DNA from: Aerococcaceae bacterium DSM 111021
GTDB lineage: Bacteria; Bacillota; Bacilli; Lactobacillales; Aerococcaceae
Direction: 5' to 3'
DNA: 64,000 nt
NCBI GenBank assembly: GCA_020112395.1
Contig: JACCEK010000001.1
Span: 868,001 to 932,000, forward strand
The notes under the pieces are model-generated. The model did no database searches. It was not told where the DNA came from and saw only the letters and a list, made by a program, of their open reading frames with translations. Below are positions 35,596 to 45,135 of the stretch, piece by piece; positions within the stretch are counted from its first letter, which is position 1; the number at the start of each line of letters is the position of its first letter. The position numbers and the translations under genes are program-made.

Positions 35596-36147
35596 TCAAT
35601 CAATCAATCGTTCCATAGTATAAGTATCATAATAATGGTATTCACTTTTAAGTCGTTTAGATAGTGTTCCGACAATATTAAAGCCAAACTTCTCATATAA
35701 CTTAATCGCACGTTTGTTTTGTGTGACTACTTCTAAAGTTAAAACTTTAATATCTGCATAACTTGCAAATTGAATCATTTCCTCAGTTAGTATAGAACCG
35801 ATACCGTATCCCCAGTATTCTTTAATAATACTTACACCAATTTCAGCGACATGACTTTGTCGGTTATTATCTATAACTGCTACTGTGGCCATTCCAACAA
35901 TCTGATCATCTGATTCAGCCACTAACATGATGTTATTTGTGGATTCATTGTATCTAGTAATCAAATCAATTTGTTGATCCACCTTCATATTGGCACCTTC
36001 TGGTCCAACTGACAAGTACGGCGTATCTTTCCCTACATGTCTCAATAAGCCAAGTATTGCCTTAGCATCTATTGGTTCTGCTACTCTAATGATCGTTTCG
36101 ATTGGCTCGTCCTCTGCTTCATGTACGTATTTGTTGTAATTAACCAT
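35596..36147 (-). CDS. GNAT-family N-acetyltransferase
   Basis: This 183-residue protein has the acetyl-CoA site IGVSIIKEYWGYGIGSILTEEMI and the late LEVVTQNKRAIKLYEKFGFNIVG, hallmarks of GNAT enzymes. It lies four bases downstream of tsaE. Its position next to tsaE, where rimI often lies, might suggest ribosomal-protein acetylation, but the N-terminal part looks more like general GNATs, so the substrate is open. Confidence 0.85.
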   Translation of the reverse strand: MVNYNKYVHEAEDEPIETIIRVAEPIDAKAILGLLRHVGKDTPYLSVGPEGANMKVDQQIDLITRYNESTNNIMLVAESDDQIVGMATVAVIDNNRQSHVAEIGVSIIKEYWGYGIGSILTEEMIQFASYADIKVLTLEVVTQNKRAIKLYEKFGFNIVGTLSKRLKSEYHYYDTYTMERLID

Positions 36148-36151
36148 ACAA

Positions 36152-36634
36152 TCACAATCCTTTCCAGTTCTGAGTCCATTCTTTCATTAATTGTTCGTAG
36201 TATTCGTCATTGCCTACTGTTCGCACTTGAATTTTTCGTTCTTCTTGTTCAATCGACAATAGCTCAATTTCTAAATAAGAATCAGGCATATAGTCAATAA
36301 CGAACTCTGCCCATTCTATTAACGTAATCGTATCATTGTCGATAAAACTTTCCAAGTCAATCGAATCGGCTCCACCTTCTTCAAGTCGATATGCATCAAT
36401 ATGATTAAAAAATCTTCCTTCTTCATCCAGTGGATATTGTTTTACAATGGTATAAGTTGGACTTTTAACCGCTCGTTTGATACCTAAAGCTTTAGCAAAC
36501 CCTTGAGAAAACGTTGTCTTCCCACTTCCGAGATTCCCCTTCAAGCTAATCACTTTACCTAGTTCAATTATTTGTGCTAAATCTCCCGCCAATTTTTTTG
36601 TTTCTTCGGCAGATTGTGTAATATAGTGTGACAT
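36152..36634 (-). CDS. tsaE: tRNA threonylcarbamoyladenosine biosynthesis ATPase TsaE
   Basis: This 160-residue P-loop protein assists the TsaB-TsaD complex in making t6A37 on tRNAs. Motifs are SLKGNLGSGKTTFSQGFAKALG, KSPTYTIVKQYP and FNHIDAYRLEE, ending with TLIEWAEFVIDYMP. The ATG at 36634 follows AAGGAG; the earlier in-frame start is unsupported. It is co-transcribed with the GNAT gene. Confidence 0.94.
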   Translation of the reverse strand: MSHYITQSAEETKKLAGDLAQIIELGKVISLKGNLGSGKTTFSQGFAKALGIKRAVKSPTYTIVKQYPLDEEGRFFNHIDAYRLEEGGADSIDLESFIDNDTITLIEWAEFVIDYMPDSYLEIELLSIEQEERKIQVRTVGNDEYYEQLMKEWTQNWKGL

Positions 36635-36787
36635 TATATATATCTCCTTGTACTTCTTAAAATATTCATTTTTAATTCTAATTATGCCAATTATAAACAA
36701 AGTGTGTCAAAACTGCGAATCATTTGACTTTAAGGCTATTTATTGATAATTTATACCTATAACATATTAACGTAAGGAGGCAGTTTT

Positions 36788-37390
36788 ATGAAAAAATTTA
36801 TCAAATTAATTACTCTACCTACTTTAGCATTGCTACTAGTAGCGTGTCAAAGTACACCTGAAGAGCAACCTGTAGAAAGTGCGCCAGCTGAATCAGTGGA
36901 ACAAGTATCAACTGAAGATGTATCTGGTGAAGAGCAAACAGAAGGTGCTGAAGAATCTGGTGAAGAACAAGCTTCAGAAGAGACAGATACTGAAGGTACA
37001 GACAATGGCGAAGCTACAACTGAAGAAGGGCAATCTGACACTGAAGATACAGAAGAAGCTAGCGAAACAGCTGCTACATTTGCATTCTACGTAGCTGGAG
37101 AAGAAGCGCCTATTGCAGAATTCTCAGTGGAAGATGCAGAAGGCTTAAGCGTTTTAGAAGCTTTAGAGTCTAACGAAGATATTACATTCAACTTCAATGA
37201 AACAGAAGGTGTCGTTGATGCTATCGAAGGTTACGAAAATGACTATAGTGTTGGTAATACTTGGACTTACGTATACAATGGTGAATATGCACAACTTGGT
37301 GTTATTTCTCAAACTTTAGAAGCTGGAGACGAAATTGATTGGTACTTTGGTACAATCGACGAAATCCCAATAAACGTAGTAGTAGAATAA
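36788..37390 (+). CDS. lipoprotein with acidic linker and DUF4430 domain
   Basis: This 200-residue surface lipoprotein has the lipobox LLLVACQS with Cys20. Residues 21-95 are a low-complexity Glu/Ser/Thr linker. The C-terminal part (about 96-200) is a DUF4430-type domain: GLSVLEALESN, NTWTYVYNGEYAQLGVISQTLEAGDEIDWYFG. The domain is related to the C-terminal domain of cobalamin-binding proteins; ligands in Firmicutes are mostly unknown. AAGGAGG precedes the ATG. Confidence 0.85.
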   Translation: MKKFIKLITLPTLALLLVACQSTPEEQPVESAPAESVEQVSTEDVSGEEQTEGAEESGEEQASEETDTEGTDNGEATTEEGQSDTEDTEEASETAATFAFYVAGEEAPIAEFSVEDAEGLSVLEALESNEDITFNFNETEGVVDAIEGYENDYSVGNTWTYVYNGEYAQLGVISQTLEAGDEIDWYFGTIDEIPINVVVE

Positions 37391-37398
37391 TACAATTT

Positions 37399-37437
37399 AA
37401 AAACGTCTGACTAATTTTTTTGTCAGACGTTTTTTTG
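37399..37437. terminator. bidirectional terminator between lipoprotein and zwf
   Basis: AAAAACGTCTGAC pairs with GTCAGACGTTTTT, with long A and T tails. Confidence 0.88.
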
Positions 37438-37446
37438 TATCCATTT

Positions 37447-38913
37447 TTATTCTTTTAAATTCACTCGCTTAATCCACTCATGATTATTTCTCGAGAGTAA
37501 TCGATCTGCACTACTAGGCCCAAATGAAGTTGCTTGGTAATTCGGAAATACTGGCTCCGACATATTACTCCATGCTTCTTTAATCGCATCGGTTATACGC
37601 CATTGCTCTTGTACTTCAGACCATGAACTGAATAATGTATTATCCCCTTCCAGCGCATCATGTAAAAGGTTCTCATAAGGACTTGGAATGTACTCCTCAC
37701 TAAAGTTCTTTTCATCTGGCCCTATAAAAGTTGTGATGGGCTGCATATCTGACGATATATCTTTTTGGTTGAGAACTAACGATAGACCTTTACCTGGCTC
37801 AATATAAAACGTCATCCGACTTGGTGTGTCTTGCGAGTCGCCATTTCTTTCTTTCAATATAATATCAACCGAAGAAAATTGTTCGACTAATGCTTTTCCG
37901 GTACGCACATATACTGGAACGCCTTGCCAACGCTCATTATCAACTGATAATTGTATCGCGATATATGTTTCAGTATGACTATCTTTTGCAACATCTGTCT
38001 CATCCCGATAATGTTTATACTCACCTTCTGAATCCGCTGAATATTGCCCTCGTACTACATATTCTTTTACTTCATCTTTTGTAAATGTAGGTATGTTACT
38101 TAATGCAGCATGCTTCGCATTATGTATCGCATCTTTTTCAAATTCATTGGGTAAGTCCATAATGATAAAAGACAGAATCTGAAGAATATGATTTTGAAAC
38201 ATATCTAATAGTGCCCCATTCTCATCATAAAAGGCTCCTCTATCACCTACTTCAAGTCGTTCAGGTAAATTAATCTGAATATTTTCAATAAAGTCTTTAT
38301 TCCACATACCTTCTATAAATGGATTATAAAAACGTGTTGCCATTATATTTTGAACAAAGTCCATTCCAGGGAAATGGTCAATTAAATAGATTTCATCTTC
38401 TGAGAATGATTTTTTCAAAATATCATAATATTCTTTTGCTGACTCAAAACTGTATCCAAATGGTTTTTCAACGACGACACGATGCTCACCAGTCAGGCCA
38501 GTAATTCCTGAATCTTTTAAATTTACCGTCGTCTCATCATAAATACTTGGAGCAATCGAATAATAATATAGATACCGTTCATCCGTATTGTGTGTTGTTG
38601 ATACTTCTTTAATTTTGGTCATTAGCTTTTCAAAATCCCCAACTTTTGTATTATCTGCCGGTTGGTAATATATATGGTCTAAAAAAGACTCTTCAAATTT
38701 AGTATAATTCCCACCCGCTTCAACTGCTTTTCTAACATGCTCTTTAAATTCATTTTCAGTTAGTTGCGTTCGAGCTGCACCGATGATCGCAAACTCTTGT
38801 GTTAGTTGGCCTCTTTGGTACAATTGATGAAATGCCGGATATAATTGTCTTTCAGCTAGATCACCTGTCGCTCCAAACAAGACAATAAGTCCACCTACTT
38901 CAACTTTAGACAT
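37447..38913 (-). CDS. zwf: glucose-6-phosphate dehydrogenase
   Basis: This 488-residue enzyme starts the oxidative pentose phosphate pathway. The cofactor loop is FGATGDLAERQLYPAF (13-28), followed by VVVEKPFGYSFESAK. The active-site segment reads YLIDHFPGMDFVQN (His180) where most family members have RIDHYLGKE; the Lys position holds Met184. The rest, including FYNPFIEGMWNKDFIENIQI and the late GDNTLFSSWSEVQEQWRI, is normal. It is monocistronic. The altered loop may mean changed kinetics or a divergent subgroup. Confidence 0.93.
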   Translation of the reverse strand: MSKVEVGGLIVLFGATGDLAERQLYPAFHQLYQRGQLTQEFAIIGAARTQLTENEFKEHVRKAVEAGGNYTKFEESFLDHIYYQPADNTKVGDFEKLMTKIKEVSTTHNTDERYLYYYSIAPSIYDETTVNLKDSGITGLTGEHRVVVEKPFGYSFESAKEYYDILKKSFSEDEIYLIDHFPGMDFVQNIMATRFYNPFIEGMWNKDFIENIQINLPERLEVGDRGAFYDENGALLDMFQNHILQILSFIIMDLPNEFEKDAIHNAKHAALSNIPTFTKDEVKEYVVRGQYSADSEGEYKHYRDETDVAKDSHTETYIAIQLSVDNERWQGVPVYVRTGKALVEQFSSVDIILKERNGDSQDTPSRMTFYIEPGKGLSLVLNQKDISSDMQPITTFIGPDEKNFSEEYIPSPYENLLHDALEGDNTLFSSWSEVQEQWRITDAIKEAWSNMSEPVFPNYQATSFGPSSADRLLSRNNHEWIKRVNLKE

Positions 38914-39060
38914 AGTATCTCTCCTCCGTTTATATTATTTTTCTGTCGCTTCTATATAAAAGTCTATAACAAAATAATCATAATATACAATGATACAACT
39001 TAGGTGAGTGGCAAACCAACTTTCATTTGACGCAAATAGCAGTGTTACATTTTTTCAAGC

Positions 39061-39095
39061 CAAAAAAATGCCAAAGCGAAAAGTCGCCTTGGCAT
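39061..39095 (-). terminator. terminator of pta
   Basis: On the minus strand, ATGCCAAGGCG pairs with CGCTTTGGCAT (one mismatch), followed by a T-run. Confidence 0.82.
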
Positions 39096-39120
39096 TAAAT
39101 TCTTTTTTTGAAAGTCTCAA

Positions 39121-40101
39121 TTACATAATTGCTTGGTTGGCAGTAATAATTGATACTTTGTATACGTCTTCTTCGATACAACCACGAGATAAATCAGATA
39201 CTGGTTTGTTTAAACCTTGTAAGATTGGTCCAACTGCTTGGTAGTTACCTAAACGTTGAGCAATCTTGTATCCGATGTTCCCTGATTGGATTTCTGGGAA
39301 TACGAAGACGTTTGCTTTACCAGCAACATTTGATTCTGGTGCTTTTTTGTCTGCAACTGCTTCGATATAAGCTGCATCAAATTGTAATTCACCATCAAGA
39401 GCTAAGTCAGGTGCTAATTCTTTAGCGATTCTTGTTGCTTCAGCTACTTTATCAACTTCGGGAGACGCTGCTGAACCTTTAGTTGAGAAGCTTAATAAAG
39501 CAACTTTAGGATCGATATCGAACATTTTAGCTGTCATTGCACTCTCTACTGCGATTTCAGCTAATGATTGTGCATCTGGGTTAATATTAATTGCACAGTC
39601 AGCAAAGATTAAACGGTTACCATCATTGTTAGGTGGCACCATTACGAACGCTCCACTTGTTAATTTAACACCTGGGCGAGTTTTGATGATTTGTAGTGCT
39701 GGACGAACTGTATCACCCGTTGAGTATTGTGCTCCACATACTAAACCGTCGGCAAGGTCCATGTATACTAACATCGTTCCGAAGTAAGCATTGTCACGTA
39801 GCATTTCACGTGCTTGCTCTTCAGTATTTTTACCTTTACGACGTTCTACAAATGAAGCAACCATTGCATCAAATTCATCATAATTATTAGGATCGATAAC
39901 AATCATTCCACCGATATTCCAGTTACGTTCCTCTGCTACCGCTTGAACTTCATCCGGGTTACCTAATAAAATTGGCTCTACTAATTGATCAGACTTTAGA
40001 CGTAATGCTGCTCCTAAAACACGCGGATCAGTAGCTTCAGGATAAACAATTTTAACGTCTTTTCCTTCGATTTTTTGTGATAAAGATTTAAACATATCCA
40101 T
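39121..40101 (-). CDS. pta: phosphate acetyltransferase
   Basis: This 326-residue enzyme interconverts acetyl-CoA and acetyl phosphate. It shows VKIVYPEATDPRVLGAALRL, GMLVYMDLADGLVCGAQYSTGD-type and FADCAININPDAQSLAEIA motifs. The C-terminus has ANVFVFPEIQSGNIGYKIAQRLG and LQGLNKPVSDLSRGC. The ATG at 40101 follows GGGAGG; the upstream in-frame codons belong to the ribosome binding site. Acetyl phosphate also comes from pyruvate oxidase, so the frameshift there could shift load to this enzyme. A weak cre-like sequence lies at 40133-40146. Confidence 0.96.
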   Translation of the reverse strand: MDMFKSLSQKIEGKDVKIVYPEATDPRVLGAALRLKSDQLVEPILLGNPDEVQAVAEERNWNIGGMIVIDPNNYDEFDAMVASFVERRKGKNTEEQAREMLRDNAYFGTMLVYMDLADGLVCGAQYSTGDTVRPALQIIKTRPGVKLTSGAFVMVPPNNDGNRLIFADCAININPDAQSLAEIAVESAMTAKMFDIDPKVALLSFSTKGSAASPEVDKVAEATRIAKELAPDLALDGELQFDAAYIEAVADKKAPESNVAGKANVFVFPEIQSGNIGYKIAQRLGNYQAVGPILQGLNKPVSDLSRGCIEEDVYKVSIITANQAIM

Positions 40102-40132
40102 TCTAAATATTCCTCCCATAATTTAATTTTAT

Positions 40133-40146
40133 AATAAACGCTTACT
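40133..40146. promoter_or_regulatory. weak cre-like site upstream of pta
   Basis: On the minus strand AGTAAGCGTTTATT matches the catabolite-responsive element at about 11 of 14 positions. In bacilli pta is CcpA-activated, which makes the position plausible. Confidence 0.3.
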
Positions 40147-40193
40147 CTCTAATATTACATGTTTTTGATGCTTAATGAAACTCTTTTACCCTA

Positions 40194-41132
40194 TTATTCA
40201 GTATTATTATTGTTTTCGTTCTCATTAGTTCTACTTATAGTTTTCTCTTTTCTCTTCGGCAAAGCACTTTTAATCTTTCTAAACAATGGGCGCAGTATAA
40301 AACGAATGATTAATAAGATGATCAGAATTACTATTATGTAAGGAATTAGGAATATAAGAGTCAAGATTCCCCATTGGAATGCATCAATTGAATTTTCCCA
40401 AGTCTCATTGAATGCTGAAACAATTCGGTCCCAGAAAGTAAGTTGACTATCACTTCGATCGGACAACTCGATAACTTCTTGTAAATTCAAATTGATTGTT
40501 GCATTATCTATTTCTCCCGAAATAGCTGTTTGATCTGCGATTAAAATATCACGCTCAGCAATTGCTTCTTCAAGTGCTGCTTGAATCTCGATTAAATCAG
40601 CGATCGATTCAGCTTGATCATTTAGTTCGTTCAATCTATCAATACGGGATTCAATTGATTCAATGCGTATCTCTATATCTTGTACTTGTTGTGTTACATC
40701 TTGAGAACCGCGTGATAGTTTCATTAATTGTGCTTGGTCATTTGCTTCAAATTGCTCTAGAATCTGCTCGTAATTTTCTTGGGGTACTCGAATAATCATG
40801 TATAAATTAGTCAGTGTTTGACTACTTTCTGTGTAGCTATATTCATTCACCGATTCATCTTGGTACTGAATGTAGCCATCATTCGCTTCGATAATTTCAT
40901 TGATACCTTGCTTTGCATCATTATAATTGATTGTTTGATAATTGACTGAGGCTGTGTAAATGACGTCTCGATTTTCATTTGATTGTTCACGGTTTACGCT
41001 TACTTCATTATCTACAGCCATTTCTGTTGTATAATTTGGCTCTTGATAAGTATCTGTTGTTTGAGTGACTGATTCACATGCGACTAGTATGAATGCCAAT
41101 ATTAATAAGGCAAACATCTTCCTTTTTTTCAT
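40194..41132 (-). CDS. DUF4349 lipoprotein
   Basis: This 312-residue lipoprotein has the lipobox AFILVACES. The DUF4349 body shows VIYTASVNYQTINYNDAKQGI, NLYMIIRVPQENYEQILEQF and QDVTQQVQDIEIRIESIESRI. A coiled coil spans roughly residues 150-195. A C-terminal membrane segment (LIFLIPYIIVILIILLIIRF) is followed by a basic tail. The ATG at 41132 follows AGAGAGGTG with eight bases between. Function unknown; such proteins are thought to act at the envelope. Confidence 0.85.
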   Translation of the reverse strand: MKKRKMFALLILAFILVACESVTQTTDTYQEPNYTTEMAVDNEVSVNREQSNENRDVIYTASVNYQTINYNDAKQGINEIIEANDGYIQYQDESVNEYSYTESSQTLTNLYMIIRVPQENYEQILEQFEANDQAQLMKLSRGSQDVTQQVQDIEIRIESIESRIDRLNELNDQAESIADLIEIQAALEEAIAERDILIADQTAISGEIDNATINLNLQEVIELSDRSDSQLTFWDRIVSAFNETWENSIDAFQWGILTLIFLIPYIIVILIILLIIRFILRPLFRKIKSALPKRKEKTISRTNENENNNNTE

Positions 41133-41215
41133 TTCTATCACACCTCTCTTACTTAGTATTATAAAGGGTTTTCATTTTTTTCACTACTCATAACATATTT
41201 TTTCATTAAAAACAC

Positions 41216-41269
41216 AAAAAAACACCTCAATGAAAACTCACTTTAGTTAAGTGTTTATTCATTGAGGTA
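41216..41269 (-). terminator. terminator of nrdIEF
   Basis: On the minus strand, ACCTCAATGAA pairs perfectly with TTCATTGAGGT around an inner CACTTAA-containing stem, followed by seven Ts. Confidence 0.86.
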
Positions 41270-41273
41270 TAAC

Positions 41274-42335
41274 TTAATCCGTTGATTTCATAGACGTTTG
41301 AGTATTTTTTGATGCTTCACGTCTGCGTTTCTTCTCTTTGCGGTACTCCATGCGTTGAGCGCGGCGGTCATTAATGGCCCATTGTTTGTAATCATTATCT
41401 TCCATTGCTTGTACTTCACCAAGTAGATAACCATTACCTACTTGCGAGAAGAAGTCATGGTTACTTGTCCCAGTTGAGATACCGTTCATAACAATCGGAT
41501 TCACATCTTCGGCTGTATCGGGGAATAATGGTTCAAATCCCATATTCTGTAAAGCTTTATTCGCATTGTAACGAACAAAGACATTCACTTCCTCAGTCCA
41601 ACCAATCTCATCATATAATTGAGATGTGTATTTTTCTTCATTTGAATATAATTCAAATAATAAGTTAAATACCCAATTCTTCAATTCTTCTTGTTCTGCT
41701 TCTGGTAAGGCATTGTAACCTAGTTGGAATTTATAACCAATGTAAGTTCCGTGAACAGACTCATCACGTAGGATTAGTTTAATAATCTCCGCAACATTTG
41801 GTATTTTATTGTTTCCTAAGTACCATAATGGTGCATAAAACCCTGAGTAGAATAAGAATGATTCCAACAGCACACTCGCGGCTTTCTTTTGCAGAGGTGT
41901 TCCATTTTGGTAGGCGTCATTGATTTTATCTGATTTAAATTGAATCAAATCATCTGTATTCGTCCAATCAAAAATTGAATCAATCTCAGTATTAGAGTTT
42001 AACGTAATGAAAATCGTTGAATATGATTTTGCATGTACTGATTCCATAAAATGAATGTTACTTAAAACTGATTTCTCATGTGGTGTTCTCGCATCATCTA
42101 ATAAGACAACTGCCCCTTCTTCTGACTGAAGTGTATCTAATAAAGTCAGTCCACCAAAGACTTTTCCTAGCATATCTTGTTCTGCTTTAGATAATCGACG
42201 CCAATCATCTAGATCGTTAGATACGGGAATTCGTGTATCCAACCAAAATTGCTCTGTTAATTTTTCCCATGTTAACTTATCAACTGTATCTTCAATATCA
42301 TTCCAATTAATTGCAGTATAATTTGGCTTAACCAT
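41274..42335 (-). CDS. nrdF: class Ib ribonucleotide reductase, radical subunit
   Basis: This 353-residue R2 subunit holds the dimetal-tyrosyl cofactor. The ligands are in canonical positions: Asp67 (LLDTLQ), Glu98 and His101 (MESVHAKSYS), Glu158, Glu192 and His195 (RDESVHG). The radical Tyr is Tyr105. NrdI in the same operon suggests a dimanganese cofactor. The C-terminus has a highly basic stretch (EYRKEKKRRREASK) after the normal end. It is last in nrdIEF, 28 bases after nrdE. Confidence 0.97.
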   Translation of the reverse strand: MVKPNYTAINWNDIEDTVDKLTWEKLTEQFWLDTRIPVSNDLDDWRRLSKAEQDMLGKVFGGLTLLDTLQSEEGAVVLLDDARTPHEKSVLSNIHFMESVHAKSYSTIFITLNSNTEIDSIFDWTNTDDLIQFKSDKINDAYQNGTPLQKKAASVLLESFLFYSGFYAPLWYLGNNKIPNVAEIIKLILRDESVHGTYIGYKFQLGYNALPEAEQEELKNWVFNLLFELYSNEEKYTSQLYDEIGWTEEVNVFVRYNANKALQNMGFEPLFPDTAEDVNPIVMNGISTGTSNHDFFSQVGNGYLLGEVQAMEDNDYKQWAINDRRAQRMEYRKEKKRRREASKNTQTSMKSTD

Positions 42336-42363
42336 GCATTATTTCCTCCTAATATGTCAATTA

Positions 42364-44526
42364 CTAAATTGAACAGCTCTCACAATAGTTACTTCCAATT
42401 TCATCCCCGTCATCCGTGAATGTACGAACATAGTAGATTGATTTAATGCCTTGATTCCAAGCATAATTGCGTAGAATGTTTAAATCTCTCGTATTCATCT
42501 TTCTGTCACCAGGTCGTTTCCAAGGATAAAGTCCTTCAGGTAATTCTGAGCGCATGAACAATGTTAATGACATTCCTTGATCAATATGACGTTGAGCTGC
42601 TGCATAAACATCAATTACTTTACGCATATCAATATCATACGCTGACTCATAATAATCAATCGTTTCATTCGATAATTGAGGTGCTGGGTAATATGTTTTC
42701 CCTGTTTTCTTCTCTTGACGCTCTTCAATTAAACGCGTAATTGGGTGTAAGCTAGCACTTGTTTCGTTAACATACGAAATACTTCCAGTTGGAGCAATCG
42801 CATGACGGTATGCATGATAGATTCCATCCTGTTGGATTTTCTCCTTTAGAGCAGTCCAATCTTCAGCAGTTGGAAGTGGAACATGTTTCATAATTTCTTT
42901 AACTTTTTCATCTGTGATAACAAATGGGTTCTCGATATAACGATCGAAGTATGTTCCATTGGCGTAGTCAGAATGTTCAAAGTTATGGAATGTTTCTCCA
43001 CGCTCGCGAGCAATGTTATTACTTGAGACTAATGACCAGTAGTTTAGCGCATAGAAAAATGCTTCTGTTAATTCTAAAGATTCGTCTGATCCATAGTGAA
43101 TTTGATTGATTGCAAATAATGTATGTAGTCCCATACCACCTAGACCAATTGTGTGGTTTAAGTCGTTCCCGTTACGGACACTTGGTACAGAATCGATACT
43201 CGTATGATCTGTAACGAATGTTAATCCACGCACTGCTGTATCAATAGAGCGTGCAAAGTCTGGAGAATCTACCATATTCACAATATTCGTTGAACCTAAG
43301 TTACAACTAATATCAATCCCTACTTCTTTAAACGTCTGATCGTCATTAATTACAGATGGCTGTTGAATTTGTAAAATTTCTGAACATAAGTTAGACATAA
43401 CAATACGCCCATCAATTGGATTCGAATCGTTGGCTGTATCAATATTAATAATATATGGGTATCCAGATTCTTGTTGTAGTTTACTAATCTCATTCTCTAA
43501 CTCACGGGCTTTAACTTTATACTTACGAATTTCTTTGTTTTGAGCCATATTCTCATACTCTTCTGTAATATCGACATAAGCGAAAGGTTGCCCGTAAATA
43601 CGTTCAACATCATAAGGACTGAATAAGAACATATCTGCATCTTCAGCAACTAATTCGTAGAATTTATCTGGGACAGTGATTCCTAGTGATAAAGTTTTAA
43701 CACGGATTTTTTCATCGGCATTTTCTTTCTTAGTTGATAAGAACCGAACAATATCCGGATGGAAAATTGATAAATAAACGGCACCAGCTCCGTTACGTTG
43801 ACCTAGTTGGTTTGCATAACTGAATGAATCCTCGAATAATTTCATAACCGGAACAACACCTGATGCGGCATTTTCAATTTTTTTAATCGGTGCGCCTTCT
43901 TCACGTAAGTTCGATAGATTAAGTCCTACTCCCCCACCACGTTTACTTAGTTGAAGTGCTGAATTAATGCTACGACCAATTGAATTCATGTCATCACTAA
44001 TCTCAATTAGGAAGCATGACACCATCTCACCACGACGTTTACGTCCTGCGTTTAGAAACGTAGGTGTTGCTGGTTGGAATCGTTGTGCAATTAACTCATC
44101 ACGTAAGTTGAGTGCAAGCTCTTCATTACCATCAGCTAAAAATAGCGCATTAAACACAATACGATCTTCAAAACGCTCTAAGTAACGTTCTCCATCATTT
44201 GTTTTTAAAGCATATTGATTATAGAACTTATGAGCACCCATAAATGATTTAAAGCGGAATTTTTTCTCATAAGTTGTTTGCATCAATTTCTTGATGAAAT
44301 CACGATCATATTTATTTAAAAACTCCTCTTCCAAGTAATCATGTTCAATCAAGTAATCTAATTTCTCATCTAATGTATAGAAGAATACCGTATTTGGATT
44401 TACATGCTCTAAGAAATAGGCCCGTACTGCTTCTTTATCTTTCTCGAGCGGAATTTTATTATCAACTGGAATGTTTAATTCATTATTTAGTTTAAAATAA
44501 GTTACCTCATTAGGTGTCTTAGACAT
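42364..44526 (-). CDS. nrdE: class Ib ribonucleotide reductase, catalytic subunit
   Basis: This 720-residue subunit reduces ribonucleoside diphosphates. It has SCFLIEISDDMNSIGRSIN, RGGGVGLNLSNLREEGAPI, SNLCSEILQIQQPS and the C-terminal redox tail CESCSI. There is no N-terminal ATP-cone, as usual for class Ib. The ATG at 44526 overlaps the nrdI stop (TATGTCTAA). A TTG five codons earlier is less likely. NrdH (the glutaredoxin-like donor) is not in this operon. Confidence 0.96.
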   Translation of the reverse strand: MSKTPNEVTYFKLNNELNIPVDNKIPLEKDKEAVRAYFLEHVNPNTVFFYTLDEKLDYLIEHDYLEEEFLNKYDRDFIKKLMQTTYEKKFRFKSFMGAHKFYNQYALKTNDGERYLERFEDRIVFNALFLADGNEELALNLRDELIAQRFQPATPTFLNAGRKRRGEMVSCFLIEISDDMNSIGRSINSALQLSKRGGGVGLNLSNLREEGAPIKKIENAASGVVPVMKLFEDSFSYANQLGQRNGAGAVYLSIFHPDIVRFLSTKKENADEKIRVKTLSLGITVPDKFYELVAEDADMFLFSPYDVERIYGQPFAYVDITEEYENMAQNKEIRKYKVKARELENEISKLQQESGYPYIINIDTANDSNPIDGRIVMSNLCSEILQIQQPSVINDDQTFKEVGIDISCNLGSTNIVNMVDSPDFARSIDTAVRGLTFVTDHTSIDSVPSVRNGNDLNHTIGLGGMGLHTLFAINQIHYGSDESLELTEAFFYALNYWSLVSSNNIARERGETFHNFEHSDYANGTYFDRYIENPFVITDEKVKEIMKHVPLPTAEDWTALKEKIQQDGIYHAYRHAIAPTGSISYVNETSASLHPITRLIEERQEKKTGKTYYPAPQLSNETIDYYESAYDIDMRKVIDVYAAAQRHIDQGMSLTLFMRSELPEGLYPWKRPGDRKMNTRDLNILRNYAWNQGIKSIYYVRTFTDDGDEIGSNYCESCSI

Positions 44527-44899
44527 AGTTGGTGTTTTCAATTTCAGTCACAATCTCCTTTACTTTTTTTACATCATTATCTGAACCTTGGAATTCAAGT
44601 CTATGTAGCAACGGAATATCATAATCGAGCGAGATATCCTCTGCTGTAAAGCAATAGAGATCATTGAAATTTCGATTTCCTGCTCCAACGACTCCTTTAC
44701 AATATGACAAATTATTGCCTGTTTCTAAGAAGTCATTCAAAACATCTGTCATTTCAATTGCATAAGTTGGTGCAATCATAATAAAGTTTTCTTGAATCTC
44801 AGAAAAAGCATTGGCATCAGATAATTCTAAAGAGTCCATTTCGAGTTTCTCAACGAAGCGTCGGGTATTGCCGACAACAGTCATAAAAACAATTTTCAT
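44519..44899 (-). CDS. nrdI: flavodoxin-like NrdI
   Basis: This 126-residue FMN protein supplies the oxidant for assembling the Mn2-tyrosyl cofactor of NrdF. It starts KIVFMTVVGNTRRFVEKL, the phosphate-binding loop. IMIAPTYAIEMTDVLNDFLET, GVVGAGNRNFNDLYCFTAEDIS and VPLLHRLEFQGS-type endings follow. First in nrdIEF. NrdR-type boxes lie about 65-110 bases upstream. GGTGGGA precedes the ATG. Confidence 0.95.
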   Translation of the reverse strand: MKIVFMTVVGNTRRFVEKLEMDSLELSDANAFSEIQENFIMIAPTYAIEMTDVLNDFLETGNNLSYCKGVVGAGNRNFNDLYCFTAEDISLDYDIPLLHRLEFQGSDNDVKKVKEIVTEIENTNYV

Positions 44900-44963
44900 T
44901 ATCCCACCATCCTCTTTAATTAACTATAATATCATGGATACACTTTAAATTAAAGCTTGAAAG

Positions 44964-45011
44964 ACTCTAAGTATTGTGCTCGTATTAATATCCAAGCACA
45001 ATATGTTGTGT
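44964..45011. promoter_or_regulatory. two candidate NrdR boxes upstream of nrdI
   Basis: GCACAATATGTTGTGT at 44996-45011 is close to the NrdR consensus ACACWATATNTTGTGT. A degenerate second copy is on the minus strand at 44964-44979 (GCACAATACTTAGAGT). Their spacing is 32 bases, about three helical turns, the usual paired arrangement. Confidence 0.7.
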
Positions 45012-45084
45012 TCTCGCTATTGTTCGACTCCTATGATATTTTTCTATAACAAAAGAATAAAATTGTCGTATTTTCAATTTATAC

Positions 45085-45135
45085 TTGCATTCCGAAGGTT
45101 ACACATGTAAACTATACTTATAGATTACAAACGTA
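45085..45135 (+). promoter_or_regulatory. cop promoter with two Cop boxes
   Basis: TACACATGTA at 45100-45109 matches the CopY operator TACANNTGTA exactly. TACAAACGTA at 45126-45135 matches with one change. They flank a TATACT -10 at 45113-45118. This is the layout known from copper-regulated cop operons of lactic acid bacteria. Confidence 0.8.
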
